Source of the DNA: Klebsiella pneumoniae | GTDB lineage: Bacteria > Myxococcota_A > UBA796 > SXON01 | Direction: 5' to 3' | NCBI GenBank assembly: GCA_945862325.1 | Contig: CAMAXZ010000031.1 | Location: forward strand, 1 to 47,034 | DNA length: 47,034 nt | In this document: one piece after another, positions 8,795 to 16,926 of the stretch | Layout: each line of letters begins with the position of its first letter | Position numbering within the stretch: the stretch's first letter is position 1 | Notes under the pieces: model-generated | The model's input: only the letters and a program-made list of their open reading frames with translations | Databases searched by the model: none | Told to the model about the DNA's origin: nothing | Position numbers and translations under genes: made by a program

Positions 8795-10674
8795 TTGTCG
8801 AGGACGAGGGCATCGTGGCCATGGACATCGAGTCCACGCTGCGCCGCATGGGCCACGTGGCGCTTCGGGCGGTGCCCTCGGGCGAGCAGGCCCTCGCGGT
8901 GGTGCGCGACGCGCGCCCGGACGTGGTGCTGATGGACATCCACCTGCGCGGCGCCATGGACGGGGTGGAGACGGCCCGCCGCATCCGCGAGCTGCACGAC
9001 ATCCCCGTGATCTTCCTCACGGCGTACGGGAACGAGGCCACCGTCGCGCGCGCCCGTTGGACGGACCCCTACGCGTACCTGCACAAGCCCGTGCACGAGC
9101 GCGACCTGCGCACCGCCATCGAGCTCGCCGTGCACAAGCACGCCGCCGAAGCGGCCCTTCGCGCGAGCCAGCGGCAGCTCGCGACGACCCTCCGGAGCAT
9201 CGACGACGCCGTGGTGACCGCGGACGCGGACGGCCGCATCACCGTGTTCAACCCCGCGGCGGCGCGGCTCCTGGGGCGCTCCGAGTCCGAGGCGCTCGGC
9301 AGGGGCGCGGCCGAGGTGCTGGTGCTCCTGGACGAGCACACCGGAGAGCCCCTCGGCTGGCCGCCCGCGCCCGACGCGCGGCCGATGACCGCGTTGCGGC
9401 CCGACGGGCGTCGCGTGGCGGTCGAAGCCACGGTGTCGCCGCTCATGGAGAACGGCACGGTCAGCGGGCACGTCGTCGCGCTTCGAGACGCAACGGAGGC
9501 GCGTCGCGCCGCCGCGCGCGCGCAGCTGGACAGCCGCATGGCCTCGCTCGGCACGATGACCGCGGCGATGGCGCACGAGATCAACAACCCGCTCACGTAC
9601 CTCCTCGGGAACCTCGTCTTCGCGCGCGACCTCCTCGCCATCCGCGGCGCGCGCGACGGGGACGCGGCGGTGCGGCGCGTCCTGGAGGCGCTGGGGCACG
9701 CGGCGGACGGCGCCGAGCGAATCCGCTCGATCGTCGCGGACCTTCGGGACTTCGCGCGGCCTCGCCACGAGGAGTCCCGACGGGTCGACCTGGTCACCGT
9801 CGCACGCACGGCGGTGCGCATGACCGCGCACGATCTGCGCCACCGCGCGCGGGTCGAGTGCGACCTCGCGCCGGTGCCCACGGTCAGCGGCAACGAAAAC
9901 CAGCTCACTCAGGTGGTCGTCAACCTGCTCATGAACGCCGCCCAGGCGATCGCGGCGGGCCGGGCCGACGACAACGTGGTCACCGTACGCACCTCTGTCG
10001 ACGCGGAGGCGCGCGTGTGCGTCGCCGTGACGGACACGGGCTGCGGCATCGCTCCCGAGCATGTCTCCCGGATCTTCGAGCCCTTCTTCACGACGCGCGA
10101 CGTTGGCGCGGGCATGGGGATGGGGCTCGCGCTCGCCCACGGGATCGTGACCGTGCTGGGGGGCACGATTGAGGTCGAGAGCGAGCTCGGACGTGGTTCG
10201 CGCTTCACGGTCCGCCTGCCGGCGTCGGCGCAGCCCGCGACCGCCCCGCCGCCTCCGCGCCCACAGCCGACGGGGCGCCGCGGGCGCGTCCTCGTCGTCG
10301 ACGACGAGCCGCTGGTGCTCGACCTGTTCGCGCGCGTGCTCGAGCCGCACCACGAGGTGGTCCTGTGCGAATCCGGCCGCGCGGCGCTGGAGCGCATCGA
10401 GTCCGGCGAGCACTTCGACGCGGTGGTGTGCGACCTGCTGATGCCGGACACCACCGGCATGGACGTGTACGTACGACTGACGGCGAGCCGTCCGGCGATC
10501 GCCCGCCGCGTGCTCTTCGTGACCGGCGGCGCCGGCATCGGGCCGGCGGCGGACTTCCTCGGGCGGGTGCCCAACCAGCGCCTCGCGAAGCCGGTCGATC
10601 TCGACGAGCTGCTGCGCGTCGTGGGCGAGGTGGTCGACGGCGCGGGCTCCCGGGTCGGCGCGCCCTCGCCCTGA
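8779..10674 (+). CDS. Receiver-PAS-HisKA-HATPase-receiver hybrid kinase, partner of the ethylene-type sensor
   Basis: 631 residues from the GTG at 8779, which has GGGAG five bases upstream and overlaps the end of the sensor kinase by 16 bases. The frame is open further upstream, but the protein proper begins at MANVLIVEDE. Domains are a complete receiver (1-120: Glu8/Asp9, Asp53, Lys103), a PAS domain (about 138-240), HisKA with H-box MAHEINNPLTY (His266), an ATPase domain (N-box VNLLMNAAQA, DTGCGI, FEPFFTT, GMGMGLA), a Pro-rich linker, and a second receiver (DD508-509, Asp552, Lys604). The first receiver is of the kind usually paired with HisKA_2 kinases, so it most likely takes phosphate from the upstream gene product. 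There is no DNA-binding or enzymatic output, so a further partner is needed. Confidence 0.9.
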   Translation: MANVLIVEDEGIVAMDIESTLRRMGHVALRAVPSGEQALAVVRDARPDVVLMDIHLRGAMDGVETARRIRELHDIPVIFLTAYGNEATVARARWTDPYAYLHKPVHERDLRTAIELAVHKHAAEAALRASQRQLATTLRSIDDAVVTADADGRITVFNPAAARLLGRSESEALGRGAAEVLVLLDEHTGEPLGWPPAPDARPMTALRPDGRRVAVEATVSPLMENGTVSGHVVALRDATEARRAAARAQLDSRMASLGTMTAAMAHEINNPLTYLLGNLVFARDLLAIRGARDGDAAVRRVLEALGHAADGAERIRSIVADLRDFARPRHEESRRVDLVTVARTAVRMTAHDLRHRARVECDLAPVPTVSGNENQLTQVVVNLLMNAAQAIAAGRADDNVVTVRTSVDAEARVCVAVTDTGCGIAPEHVSRIFEPFFTTRDVGAGMGMGLALAHGIVTVLGGTIEVESELGRGSRFTVRLPASAQPATAPPPPRPQPTGRRGRVLVVDDEPLVLDLFARVLEPHHEVVLCESGRAALERIESGEHFDAVVCDLLMPDTTGMDVYVRLTASRPAIARRVLFVTGGAGIGPAADFLGRVPNQRLAKPVDLDELLRVVGEVVDGAGSRVGAPSP

Positions 10675-10689
10675 CGGGGCCCGGGCGCA

Positions 10690-11382
10690 TCAGCGCGACG
10701 GCGCCCGCTCGCGCGATGGGCCGCGCCCGACCGTCGCGACGTACACGACGTGCCGCGGCCCGTGCGGCGGAGGCGGCAGGCGCTCCCACGTGAAGCCCGC
10801 CTGCCCCAGTCGCCGCTCGAACGCGGCGTCCGGCTCCTCCGACCACACCGTGAACACGCCCCCGGGCGCCAGCGCCCGCTTCGTCCAGCTCAGCGCCGCG
10901 TGCCCCCAGAACGGGTCGTCGATGCCCTGGGTCGCCGCGTGGGGGCCCTCGTAGAGGTCGAGCACGATCGCGCTCCACACGGGCCCGCCCGCGTCGCGGA
11001 TCGCCGCGGCGACGTCGCCGAGGATCAAGGTACAACGTGGATCGTCGAGGCTGTTGCCCGTCAGCGCCGCGAGCGGCCCGCGACACCACCGCTCCACCAC
11101 CGGGTTCAGCTCGACCACGGTCACCGCGGCGTCGGCGGGCAGGGCGTCGAGCGCCGCGCGCAGGGTGAACCCCATCCCGAGGCCGCCGATGAGCACTCGC
11201 GGCGACGGCCCGCACCGCGCGCAGGCCACGGTCGCCACCTCACGCTCGGTGTGCACCGCGCCGCTGCTCATGAGCACCCGCCCGCCGACCGCGATGACGT
11301 AGTCCTTGGCGCCTCGCCGAAGGAGCTCGAGGGCGCCCTCCGGGGTCTCCACGCGATCGACGACGGTCCACGGACGCGGCAT
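10690..11382 (-). CDS. Spermidine-synthase-like methyltransferase-fold protein
   Basis: 230 residues, within the usual range for short spermidine-synthase relatives. An N-terminal strand region (AVGGRVLMSSGAVHTEREVA) precedes a Rossmann-type fold. That fold has a nucleotide-binding GGLGMG (66-71), an acidic strand end in VVELNP (Glu91), and GDVAAAI where the adenine-contacting Asp is expected. The segment at the usual catalytic Asp reads VLDLYEGP, unlike the DSSDP of true aminopropyltransferases. I therefore call the fold but not the polyamine reaction; a methyltransferase or another aminopropyl-like activity is possible. It converges on the hybrid kinase gene, with 15 bases between stops, and diverges from the alkyltransferase gene. 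Confidence 0.7.
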   Translation of the reverse strand: MPRPWTVVDRVETPEGALELLRRGAKDYVIAVGGRVLMSSGAVHTEREVATVACARCGPSPRVLIGGLGMGFTLRAALDALPADAAVTVVELNPVVERWCRGPLAALTGNSLDDPRCTLILGDVAAAIRDAGGPVWSAIVLDLYEGPHAATQGIDDPFWGHAALSWTKRALAPGGVFTVWSEEPDAAFERRLGQAGFTWERLPPPPHGPRHVVYVATVGRGPSRERAPSR

Positions 11383-11496
11383 GGCGACTCCGCGCGCGGC
11401 CTATTCCGAAAGTGTGGCGAGGGCCCCGCCGCGATCGCGACCGGGACCGCAAGAATCGGGTGGGCGCGCGGGCGGAGGCCCCGTACGTGGGGGTCC

Positions 11497-12360
11497 ATGT
11501 CGCTCGAACCCGAACCCTCCCACGACTACGCCGTGGTCGCCGCCGCGCTCGAGTGGCTCCGCGAGCACGCCGCCGATCAGCCCGACCTCGACGCCGTCGC
11601 CGCCCGGGTGGGGCTCTCGCCCTACCACCTGCAGCGCGTGTTCGCGCGCTGGGCGGGGGTGAGCCCGAAGCGCTTCGTGCAGCACCTCACGGCAGAGGCG
11701 GCCCGCGCGGCGCTCCGCGCCGGCGTCGACCCGGTCGAGGCGGCGCTGCACGTCGGGCTCTCCGGCCCGAGCCGGCTGCACGACCTGCTCGTCACGACCC
11801 TGGCCGTCACCCCCGGCGTCGCCCGACGCGCGGGGGCCGGGCTCGAGCTGAGCTGGGGCCTCGCTCAGACCGCGCTGGGCACGGCGCTGATCGCCGAGAG
11901 CGCCCGCGGCGTGGTCAAGCTGGCGTTCGTCGAGGGCGACGACGGCGCCGCGGCGGCCGCGGAGCTCCGCGCGGACTGGCCGGGGGCGACGATCGCGCGC
12001 GACGACCAGCGCGCCGCCGCCACGTCCGGCCGCATCTTCGCGCGCTACGACCGGCCGGAGCCCGTGTCGCTGTTCGTCCGCGGCACGCAGTTCCAGATCC
12101 GCGTGTGGGACGCGCTGCTGCGGGTCCCGGAAGGGCGTTTGACCACCTACGGGGCGCTCGCGCGCGACGTCGGGCACCCGACGGCCTCGCGGGCGGTCGG
12201 CTCGGCGGTCGGCGCCAACCCAATCGCGCTCCTGATCCCCTGTCACCGCGTCATCCGCGGCGACGGCGCGCTCGGCGGCTATCGATGGGGGCCGACCCGC
12301 AAGCGCGCCCTGATCGGGCGTGAGCTCGCTCGGCACGTCGGCGGAGGCGCCGGTGACTGA
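11497..12360 (+). CDS. AraC-type HTH fused to methylated-DNA-protein cysteine methyltransferase (Ada-like, short)
   Basis: 287 residues. Residues 10-110 are an AraC/XylS double helix-turn-helix (LDAVAARVGLSPYHLQRVF, then LTAEAARAAL and VTPGVAR). Residues 118-287 are an O6-alkylguanine-DNA alkyltransferase with active-site IPCHRVI (Cys249), the DNA-reading segment around TTYGALA, and the C-terminal GGYRWG loop. The enzyme transfers an alkyl group from damaged guanine to its own cysteine. The N-terminal zinc domain of E. coli Ada, which senses methylphosphotriesters, is absent, so the usual switch to transcriptional activator is missing. The ATG at 11497 is preceded by GGGGG. The stop overlaps the esterase start by 8 bases. 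Confidence 0.88.
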   Translation: MSLEPEPSHDYAVVAAALEWLREHAADQPDLDAVAARVGLSPYHLQRVFARWAGVSPKRFVQHLTAEAARAALRAGVDPVEAALHVGLSGPSRLHDLLVTTLAVTPGVARRAGAGLELSWGLAQTALGTALIAESARGVVKLAFVEGDDGAAAAAELRADWPGATIARDDQRAAATSGRIFARYDRPEPVSLFVRGTQFQIRVWDALLRVPEGRLTTYGALARDVGHPTASRAVGSAVGANPIALLIPCHRVIRGDGALGGYRWGPTRKRALIGRELARHVGGGAGD

Positions 12361-13228
12361 GCGCGTCGCGCGTGGTGCGCTCGCGGCGTGGGCCCACCGG
12401 GAGCCCGGCGCGGGGGGACTCTTCCACACCGTCGACGCCGTCGACCTCGGCGACGGACGCCCGCCGCGGACGCTCCACGTCTACCAGCCGGACCCCGACC
12501 GCGACGACGCGCCGGTGCTGCTCCTCCTCGACGGCGACGTCGCGTTCTGGCGCGGCGGCCCGGCGAACGCGACGTGGGACGCCGCGCGCGTCGCCGATCG
12601 ATCGCGCGCCCGGCCCGTCGTCGTCGCGCTGCGGCCCGTGGACCGCAACGCGGAGTACACCCACACGGATTGGGCGCACGGAGAGCGGAGCTGGGGCGGC
12701 TTGCCGACGTTCGCCGAGGGGGTCGCCGAGCGCGTGGTGCCCCTCGTGGCGAGCGCGTTCGGGCTTCGGCCGCGCGGTTGGGGCGTCGGCGGCAGCTCGC
12801 ACGGCGGCCTCGCCGCGTTCTGGCTCGCCACGCGCCACCCGGACCGCTTCTCCGAGGGCATCGCGCTCTCGGCGTCGTTCTTCAGCGGGCTCGACAGCTT
12901 GCGCGACGGCGGGCTCCGCGGCGCGGCGCGCCTCTCGCACGCGGCGATCGTCACCGGCGCCGACGCGCTGCTGCGCGACCGTTCGCGCCGCCCGCGCTTG
13001 TGGCTGAGCTGGGGGTCGCGGCGCGACGGCGGCGAACACAACCGCGTCGTGGAGGCCCTCGCGGCATGGCGCGGGCAGGAGATGGTCGAGCTGCTCCGTG
13101 GCGCGTACGGCTACGACCGTACCGAGCTCCGCGCGTGGGTCGACCCGCTCGGGGGCCACGATGAGGCCGCGTGGTCCTGGCAGCTCGCGCTCGCGATCGA
13201 CGCCCTCTGGCGGCCCGTGGCGCGGTAG
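12353..13228 (+). CDS. Esterase D / enterochelin-esterase-like alpha/beta hydrolase
   Basis: 291 residues from the GTG at 12353, chosen because GGAGG sits five bases upstream and the overlap with the preceding gene is short. The fold is alpha/beta hydrolase of the esterase D type: strand PVLLLLDGD (55-63), nucleophile elbow GSSHGG (147-152, Ser149), an acidic residue in the C-terminal third, and a late GGHDEAAW with the presumed catalytic His. No signal peptide is present, so it acts in the cytosol. It hydrolyses an ester, but the substrate is unknown. No siderophore genes lie nearby to support an enterochelin role. It probably shares a transcript with the alkyltransferase and the MFS permease. 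Confidence 0.78.
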   Translation: MTERVARGALAAWAHREPGAGGLFHTVDAVDLGDGRPPRTLHVYQPDPDRDDAPVLLLLDGDVAFWRGGPANATWDAARVADRSRARPVVVALRPVDRNAEYTHTDWAHGERSWGGLPTFAEGVAERVVPLVASAFGLRPRGWGVGGSSHGGLAAFWLATRHPDRFSEGIALSASFFSGLDSLRDGGLRGAARLSHAAIVTGADALLRDRSRRPRLWLSWGSRRDGGEHNRVVEALAAWRGQEMVELLRGAYGYDRTELRAWVDPLGGHDEAAWSWQLALAIDALWRPVAR

Positions 13229-13248
13229 GCTGCGCGCGGAGCGACCCC

Positions 13249-14556
13249 ATGGCCACGCAGCGCGCCCCCGCCCGAGAGATCTTCGGTTGGGCGATGTTCG
13301 ACTTCGCCAACAGCGCCTACACGACGGTCATCGTCACGGTCGCGTACGCGCCCGCGTTCGCGGACGTGATCGTCGGCGATCGGGAGCGAGGGAACTTCCT
13401 GTGGAGCGTCGCGCTGAGCGTCAGCTACGCGATCGTCATGCTCACGGCACCGCTCCTCGGCGCGCTCTCCGACGCGAGCGGGCGCAAGAAGCAGCTCCTC
13501 GCGCTGAGCTGGATCTTCACCGTGCTCACCACCGCGGCGCTCGGCGTCCTCCGCCCGGGCGACGCGTGGCTCGGCGTCCTGCTCATCGCCCTCTCGAACC
13601 TCGGTTTCGCCGCCGGCGAGTCGTTCTGCGCGGCCTTCCTCCCGGACCTCGCCCCTCCCGAAGACCTCGGCCGGGTGTCCGGCATGGCGTGGGGGCTCGG
13701 CTACTTCGGCGGGCTCGTCGCGACGGCGGCCGTCCTGTTCGGCTTCGGTCCGTTCGATTCGGCGCACGCCGAGAACGTCGCATGGATCGGACCCGTCACG
13801 GCGGCGTTCTTCTTCTTCGGGGCCTTGCCCACCTTCGCCCTGCTCCGCGAGCGCCGGCCGGTCGTCGACGTCGACGTGGCGTCCGCGACCCGGGAGGGGC
13901 TCCTTCGCTTGCGCGCGACGTTCGCGACGCTCCCGCAATGGCGCGACCTGACGATGTTCTTCGCGTCACTCTTCTTCGCGCAGGCCGGGCTGAGCATCGT
14001 CATCGCGTTCACGTTCATCTACGGCACGCAGGTGATCGGCTGGTCCGACGGCACGCGCACGCTCACCTTCATCGTCACGCAGCTCACCGCCGCCTTCGGC
14101 GCCGTCGCCTTCGGCGTCCTGCAGGACCGCGTCGGCGCGCGCGTGACCTACGCGTGCACCCTCGGGCTCTGGGTGCTCGCGGTGTTCCTCATCCGCTTCA
14201 CCAACGAGCTCGCCGGGGTCGTGGGGCTGCCCGCGGAGACCCTGTTCCTCGGCGTGGGCGCGCTCGCGGGCTCCGGGCTGGGCGCCACCCAGAGCGCGGG
14301 ACGCACCCTCGTGGGCCTGTTCTCGCCGCCGGACCAGGCCGGCGAGATGTTCGGGTTCTGGGGGATGGTCGGCAAGCTCGCGGCCATCGTCGGGGTGCTC
14401 GGCGTCGGCGCCCTGCAGCTCTGGGTCGGCCTGCAGGACGCGATCTTGTTCTGCGGCGCGCTGTTCGCCGCGGCCCTCGTGTTGTCGTTCTTCGTCGACG
14501 AGCGCCGCGGGCGGGCGCGCGCGCGCGCCGCGGCCGGACCCGTCGCCCAAGTGTGA
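13249..14556 (+). CDS. MFS permease, UMF1/Atg22-like
   Basis: 435 residues from the ATG at 13249, with GGAG eight bases upstream. The N-terminal FGWAMFDFANSAYTTVI is the hallmark opening of the UMF1 family of major facilitator proteins, related to yeast Atg22 vacuolar effluxers. About 12 hydrophobic helices follow, and the 2-3 loop motif reads GALSDASGRKK, a standard MFS motif A. The protein is an inner-membrane secondary transporter. In yeast the relatives export amino acids; the bacterial substrate is generally unknown. It lies 20 bases after the esterase stop, so the two are likely co-transcribed. The C-terminus is a short Arg/Ala-rich tail. Confidence 0.82.
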   Translation: MATQRAPAREIFGWAMFDFANSAYTTVIVTVAYAPAFADVIVGDRERGNFLWSVALSVSYAIVMLTAPLLGALSDASGRKKQLLALSWIFTVLTTAALGVLRPGDAWLGVLLIALSNLGFAAGESFCAAFLPDLAPPEDLGRVSGMAWGLGYFGGLVATAAVLFGFGPFDSAHAENVAWIGPVTAAFFFFGALPTFALLRERRPVVDVDVASATREGLLRLRATFATLPQWRDLTMFFASLFFAQAGLSIVIAFTFIYGTQVIGWSDGTRTLTFIVTQLTAAFGAVAFGVLQDRVGARVTYACTLGLWVLAVFLIRFTNELAGVVGLPAETLFLGVGALAGSGLGATQSAGRTLVGLFSPPDQAGEMFGFWGMVGKLAAIVGVLGVGALQLWVGLQDAILFCGALFAAALVLSFFVDERRGRARARAAAGPVAQV

Positions 14557-14607
14557 CGCCGCGTACACTCCGGGGGTGTGGCCGTGCGCGCGAGGGCCAC
14601 GACGACC

Positions 14608-14628
14608 ATGCAACAAACCAGGTTGCAT
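14608..14628. promoter_or_regulatory. Operator-like inverted repeat upstream of sulP
   Basis: ATGCAAC at 14608-14614 and GTTGCAT at 14622-14628 form a perfect 7+7 inverted repeat around a 7-base spacer, in a short AT-richer patch that stands out from its GC-rich surroundings. It lies about 130 bases before the sulP start in a 204-base gap. The spacing resembles a dimeric regulator site, for example LysR type. The regulator is not identified. Confidence 0.45.
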
Positions 14629-14658
14629 CGTGACTATCTCACTGGGTGGCGCGAGCGT

Positions 14659-14676
14659 CCCGACACGCATGTCGGG
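14659..14676 (+). promoter_or_regulatory. Leader hairpin upstream of sulP
   Basis: CCCGACA at 14659-14665 and TGTCGGG at 14670-14676 pair perfectly around a 4-base CGCA loop. It lies about 85 bases before the sulP start, downstream of the inverted repeat at 14608. It could be an mRNA leader hairpin or a second protein-binding site. There is no T-tract, so a terminator is unlikely. Confidence 0.4.
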
Positions 14677-14760
14677 GATCTCCTGACAAAGATCGAGGCG
14701 AGACCCCGACTGCGCGCCGGCGGCGGAGGGCCTACCAGGGGGCACGTCTCAGGAGCCTCC

Positions 14761-16242
14761 ATGTCCTCCCCCGCCCGCGCGGAGTCCACCTGGTCCCACG
14801 ACCTGCCGGCAGGGCTCGTCGTCTTCCTGGTGGCCGTCCCGCTCTGCCTCGGCATCGCGCTCGCCTCGGGGGCGCCGCTCGTGTCCGGCCTGATCAGCGG
14901 CGTCGTCGGCGGCATCGTGGTCGCGCTCGTCGGTCGCGCGCCGTTGATGGTCAGCGGCCCCGCCGCCGGCCTCGCCGCGATCGTGCTCGAAGCCATCCAT
15001 CGGCTCGGCAGCTTCGAGGCGTTCCTCGCCGCGGTGGTCGTCGCGGGCGCGTTCCAGATCGCCCTTGCGCTCGGTCGTACCGGCCGCTTCGCGAAGCTCG
15101 TGCCGAGTTCGGTCGTGACCGGCATGCTCGCCGCCATCGGCGTGCTGCTCCTCGTCCAGCAGATCCCTCGGATGATGGGCGTCACGCCTCCCAGCGCGCA
15201 CGGCTTCGGGCTGTTCGCCCTGCCGTTCCTCGCGTTGCCCCAGGCGGCGCTCGCCCCGACCGCCGCCGGGCTCGTCGCGCTCGTCCTCGTGAGCTTCTGG
15301 GACAAGGCGCCCGCGCCCATCAAGAAGCTGCCTGGAGCGCTCGTCGCGGTCGTCGTCGGCACCCTCGTGGGCGAGGGGCTCGGCGTCGCGACGGCGCTGC
15401 GCGTCGACCTCCCCGACACCAGCCAGGGGCTCGGCGGCCTGCTGATCTTCCCGGACTTCGGCGCGCTCGCGTCGGCCGCGACGTGGACCGTCGCGGTCAC
15501 GCTCGCCATCGTGGCGAGCCTCGAGAGCCTGCTCAGCCTCGAGGCGACCGACCGGATGGACCCGTTGAAGCGCAAGAGCGACGCGGACCGTGAGCTCACC
15601 GCGCAAGGCGTCGGCAACGTCGTGTCGGGCCTGCTCGGCGGCCTGCCGCTCACGGGCGTGATCGTGCGCAGCGCCGCGAACGTCGGCGCGGGGGCCCGCA
15701 CCTGGCGCTCGGCGGTGGTCCACGGGGCGCTCCTCGCGGTGGCGGTCTTCGCCGTGCCGGCGGTGCTCGAGCGCATCCCCCTCTCCGTGCTCGCCGCGAT
15801 CCTCGTCCACACCGGGTGGAAGCTCGCGCACCCGAGCCGGTTCGTGACGTCCTGGAAGCTCGGTAGCTCCCAGTTCGTGCCCCTCACCGTCACCGTGCTC
15901 GGCGTCGTCGGAACGGAGCTGCTCACGGGTGTGGGCCTCGGGATCGCGGCGTCGATCCTCATCACCCTCTACGAGAACGCCCGACACGGCGTGCTCGTGA
16001 CGGAGCACCGTGCGTCCGACGGGCATCGTGTGTCGCTGGAGCTGACGGAGTCCATGTCGTTCGTGCACAAGACGAAGTTGAACGCCGTCCTGGACGCGGT
16101 GCCGTCCGGCGCCGAGGTGGTCGTGGACGGCACCCGCACCCGCGCGTTCGACCACGACGTCCTCGAGCTCCTGCACGCGTGGGCCGAGACCGCCCGCGAG
16201 CGGGGGATTCGCTACCAGCTCGTCGCCGTTCCCGCCCGATGA
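14761..16242 (+). CDS. SulP/SLC26-family anion transporter, probable bicarbonate permease
   Basis: 493 residues from the ATG at 14761, with AGGAG just upstream. The N-terminus LPAGLVVFLVAVPLCLGIALASGAP is the classic first helix of SulP transporters, and a second signature occurs at VSGPAAGLAAIV. There are 10-12 hydrophobic segments to about residue 405. The final 85 residues form a short STAS-like cytoplasmic domain (VSLELTESMSFVHK, EVVVDGTRT). SulP proteins carry sulfate, bicarbonate or other anions. The next gene, a beta-carbonic anhydrase 26 bases downstream, argues for bicarbonate; this is context, not a sequence-encoded specificity. An upstream in-frame ATG at 14608 would add 51 residues but falls inside the inverted repeat and lacks a good ribosome site. 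Confidence 0.87.
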   Translation: MSSPARAESTWSHDLPAGLVVFLVAVPLCLGIALASGAPLVSGLISGVVGGIVVALVGRAPLMVSGPAAGLAAIVLEAIHRLGSFEAFLAAVVVAGAFQIALALGRTGRFAKLVPSSVVTGMLAAIGVLLLVQQIPRMMGVTPPSAHGFGLFALPFLALPQAALAPTAAGLVALVLVSFWDKAPAPIKKLPGALVAVVVGTLVGEGLGVATALRVDLPDTSQGLGGLLIFPDFGALASAATWTVAVTLAIVASLESLLSLEATDRMDPLKRKSDADRELTAQGVGNVVSGLLGGLPLTGVIVRSAANVGAGARTWRSAVVHGALLAVAVFAVPAVLERIPLSVLAAILVHTGWKLAHPSRFVTSWKLGSSQFVPLTVTVLGVVGTELLTGVGLGIAASILITLYENARHGVLVTEHRASDGHRVSLELTESMSFVHKTKLNAVLDAVPSGAEVVVDGTRTRAFDHDVLELLHAWAETARERGIRYQLVAVPAR

Positions 16243-16268
16243 CCGCAACTCACATTAAGGAGTCCATC

Positions 16269-16913
16269 ATGTTCTGGAAAGACGTCCTCGACCGCAACGC
16301 GCGCTGGGCCGACGCCTACACGAACGTCGACCCGACTTTCTTTCAGCGTAGCGCCGCGGAGCACAGTCCCCGCGCCTACTGGGTGGGGTGCTCGGACGCC
16401 CGCGTCGCGGCGAACCTCGTGTCCGACACGGCCGTCGGCGAGCTGTTCGTGCACCGCAACATCGCCAATCAGGTCCTCCCGGCCGACGCCAGCCTCGCCG
16501 CGGGCTTGCAGTACGCCGTGGACGTCCTCGGCGTGGACGACGTGATGGTGGTCGGCCACCATGCGTGCGGCGGCGTGATGGCGGCGCTGTCGGCCGAGCA
16601 GGCCCCCGGGCACGTCGAGGCGTGGATCGCGCAGCTCCGGATGCTGGCCCGGCTGCACCGCGCCGAGCTGAACACGTTGCCGTTGGTCCAGCGCGTGAAC
16701 CGGCTCGCGGAGCTGAACGTCGCGGAGCAGGCGGCCAACCTCGCGCGGAACCCCACGCTCCGCCGCGCCTGGAGCGCGGGTCGCGACATCCGCGTCCACG
16801 GCTGGGTGTACAGCCTCGCGACCGGCCTCCTCACGCCGACGGTGCTCATCGATTCGAGCGTCGCGAGCGAGTACACCGACATGTTGTCCGGCGTCGCCGC
16901 GCAGGCCAAGTAG
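16269..16913 (+). CDS. Beta-class carbonic anhydrase
   Basis: 214 residues from the ATG at 16269, with AAGGAG upstream. It interconverts CO2 and bicarbonate using zinc. The zinc ligands and catalytic dyad are all present: Cys41-Ser-Asp43-Ala-Arg45, and His97 with Cys100 in GHHACGG. HRNIAN (62-67) and the GLQYAVDVLGV helix are typical of the family. Length is normal for the E. coli Can type. No signal peptide is seen, so it is cytosolic. It follows the SulP transporter by 26 bases, a pairing found in many bacteria for bicarbonate uptake and hydration, and precedes the sensor kinase by 13 bases. Confidence 0.93.
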   Translation: MFWKDVLDRNARWADAYTNVDPTFFQRSAAEHSPRAYWVGCSDARVAANLVSDTAVGELFVHRNIANQVLPADASLAAGLQYAVDVLGVDDVMVVGHHACGGVMAALSAEQAPGHVEAWIAQLRMLARLHRAELNTLPLVQRVNRLAELNVAEQAANLARNPTLRRAWSAGRDIRVHGWVYSLATGLLTPTVLIDSSVASEYTDMLSGVAAQAK

Positions 16914-16926
16914 GCTTCCCGGGCGA

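Noticed and set aside
10675..10689. Bidirectional terminator between the hybrid kinase and the spermidine-synthase-like gene
   Set aside because: Only a short GGGCCC palindrome is present in the 15-base gap, too weak to support a call.
14608..14760. Upstream in-frame ATG adding 51 residues to the SulP transporter
   Set aside because: The added residues do not resemble the family, the ATG lies within the inverted repeat, and AGGAG before 14761 is a much better ribosome site.
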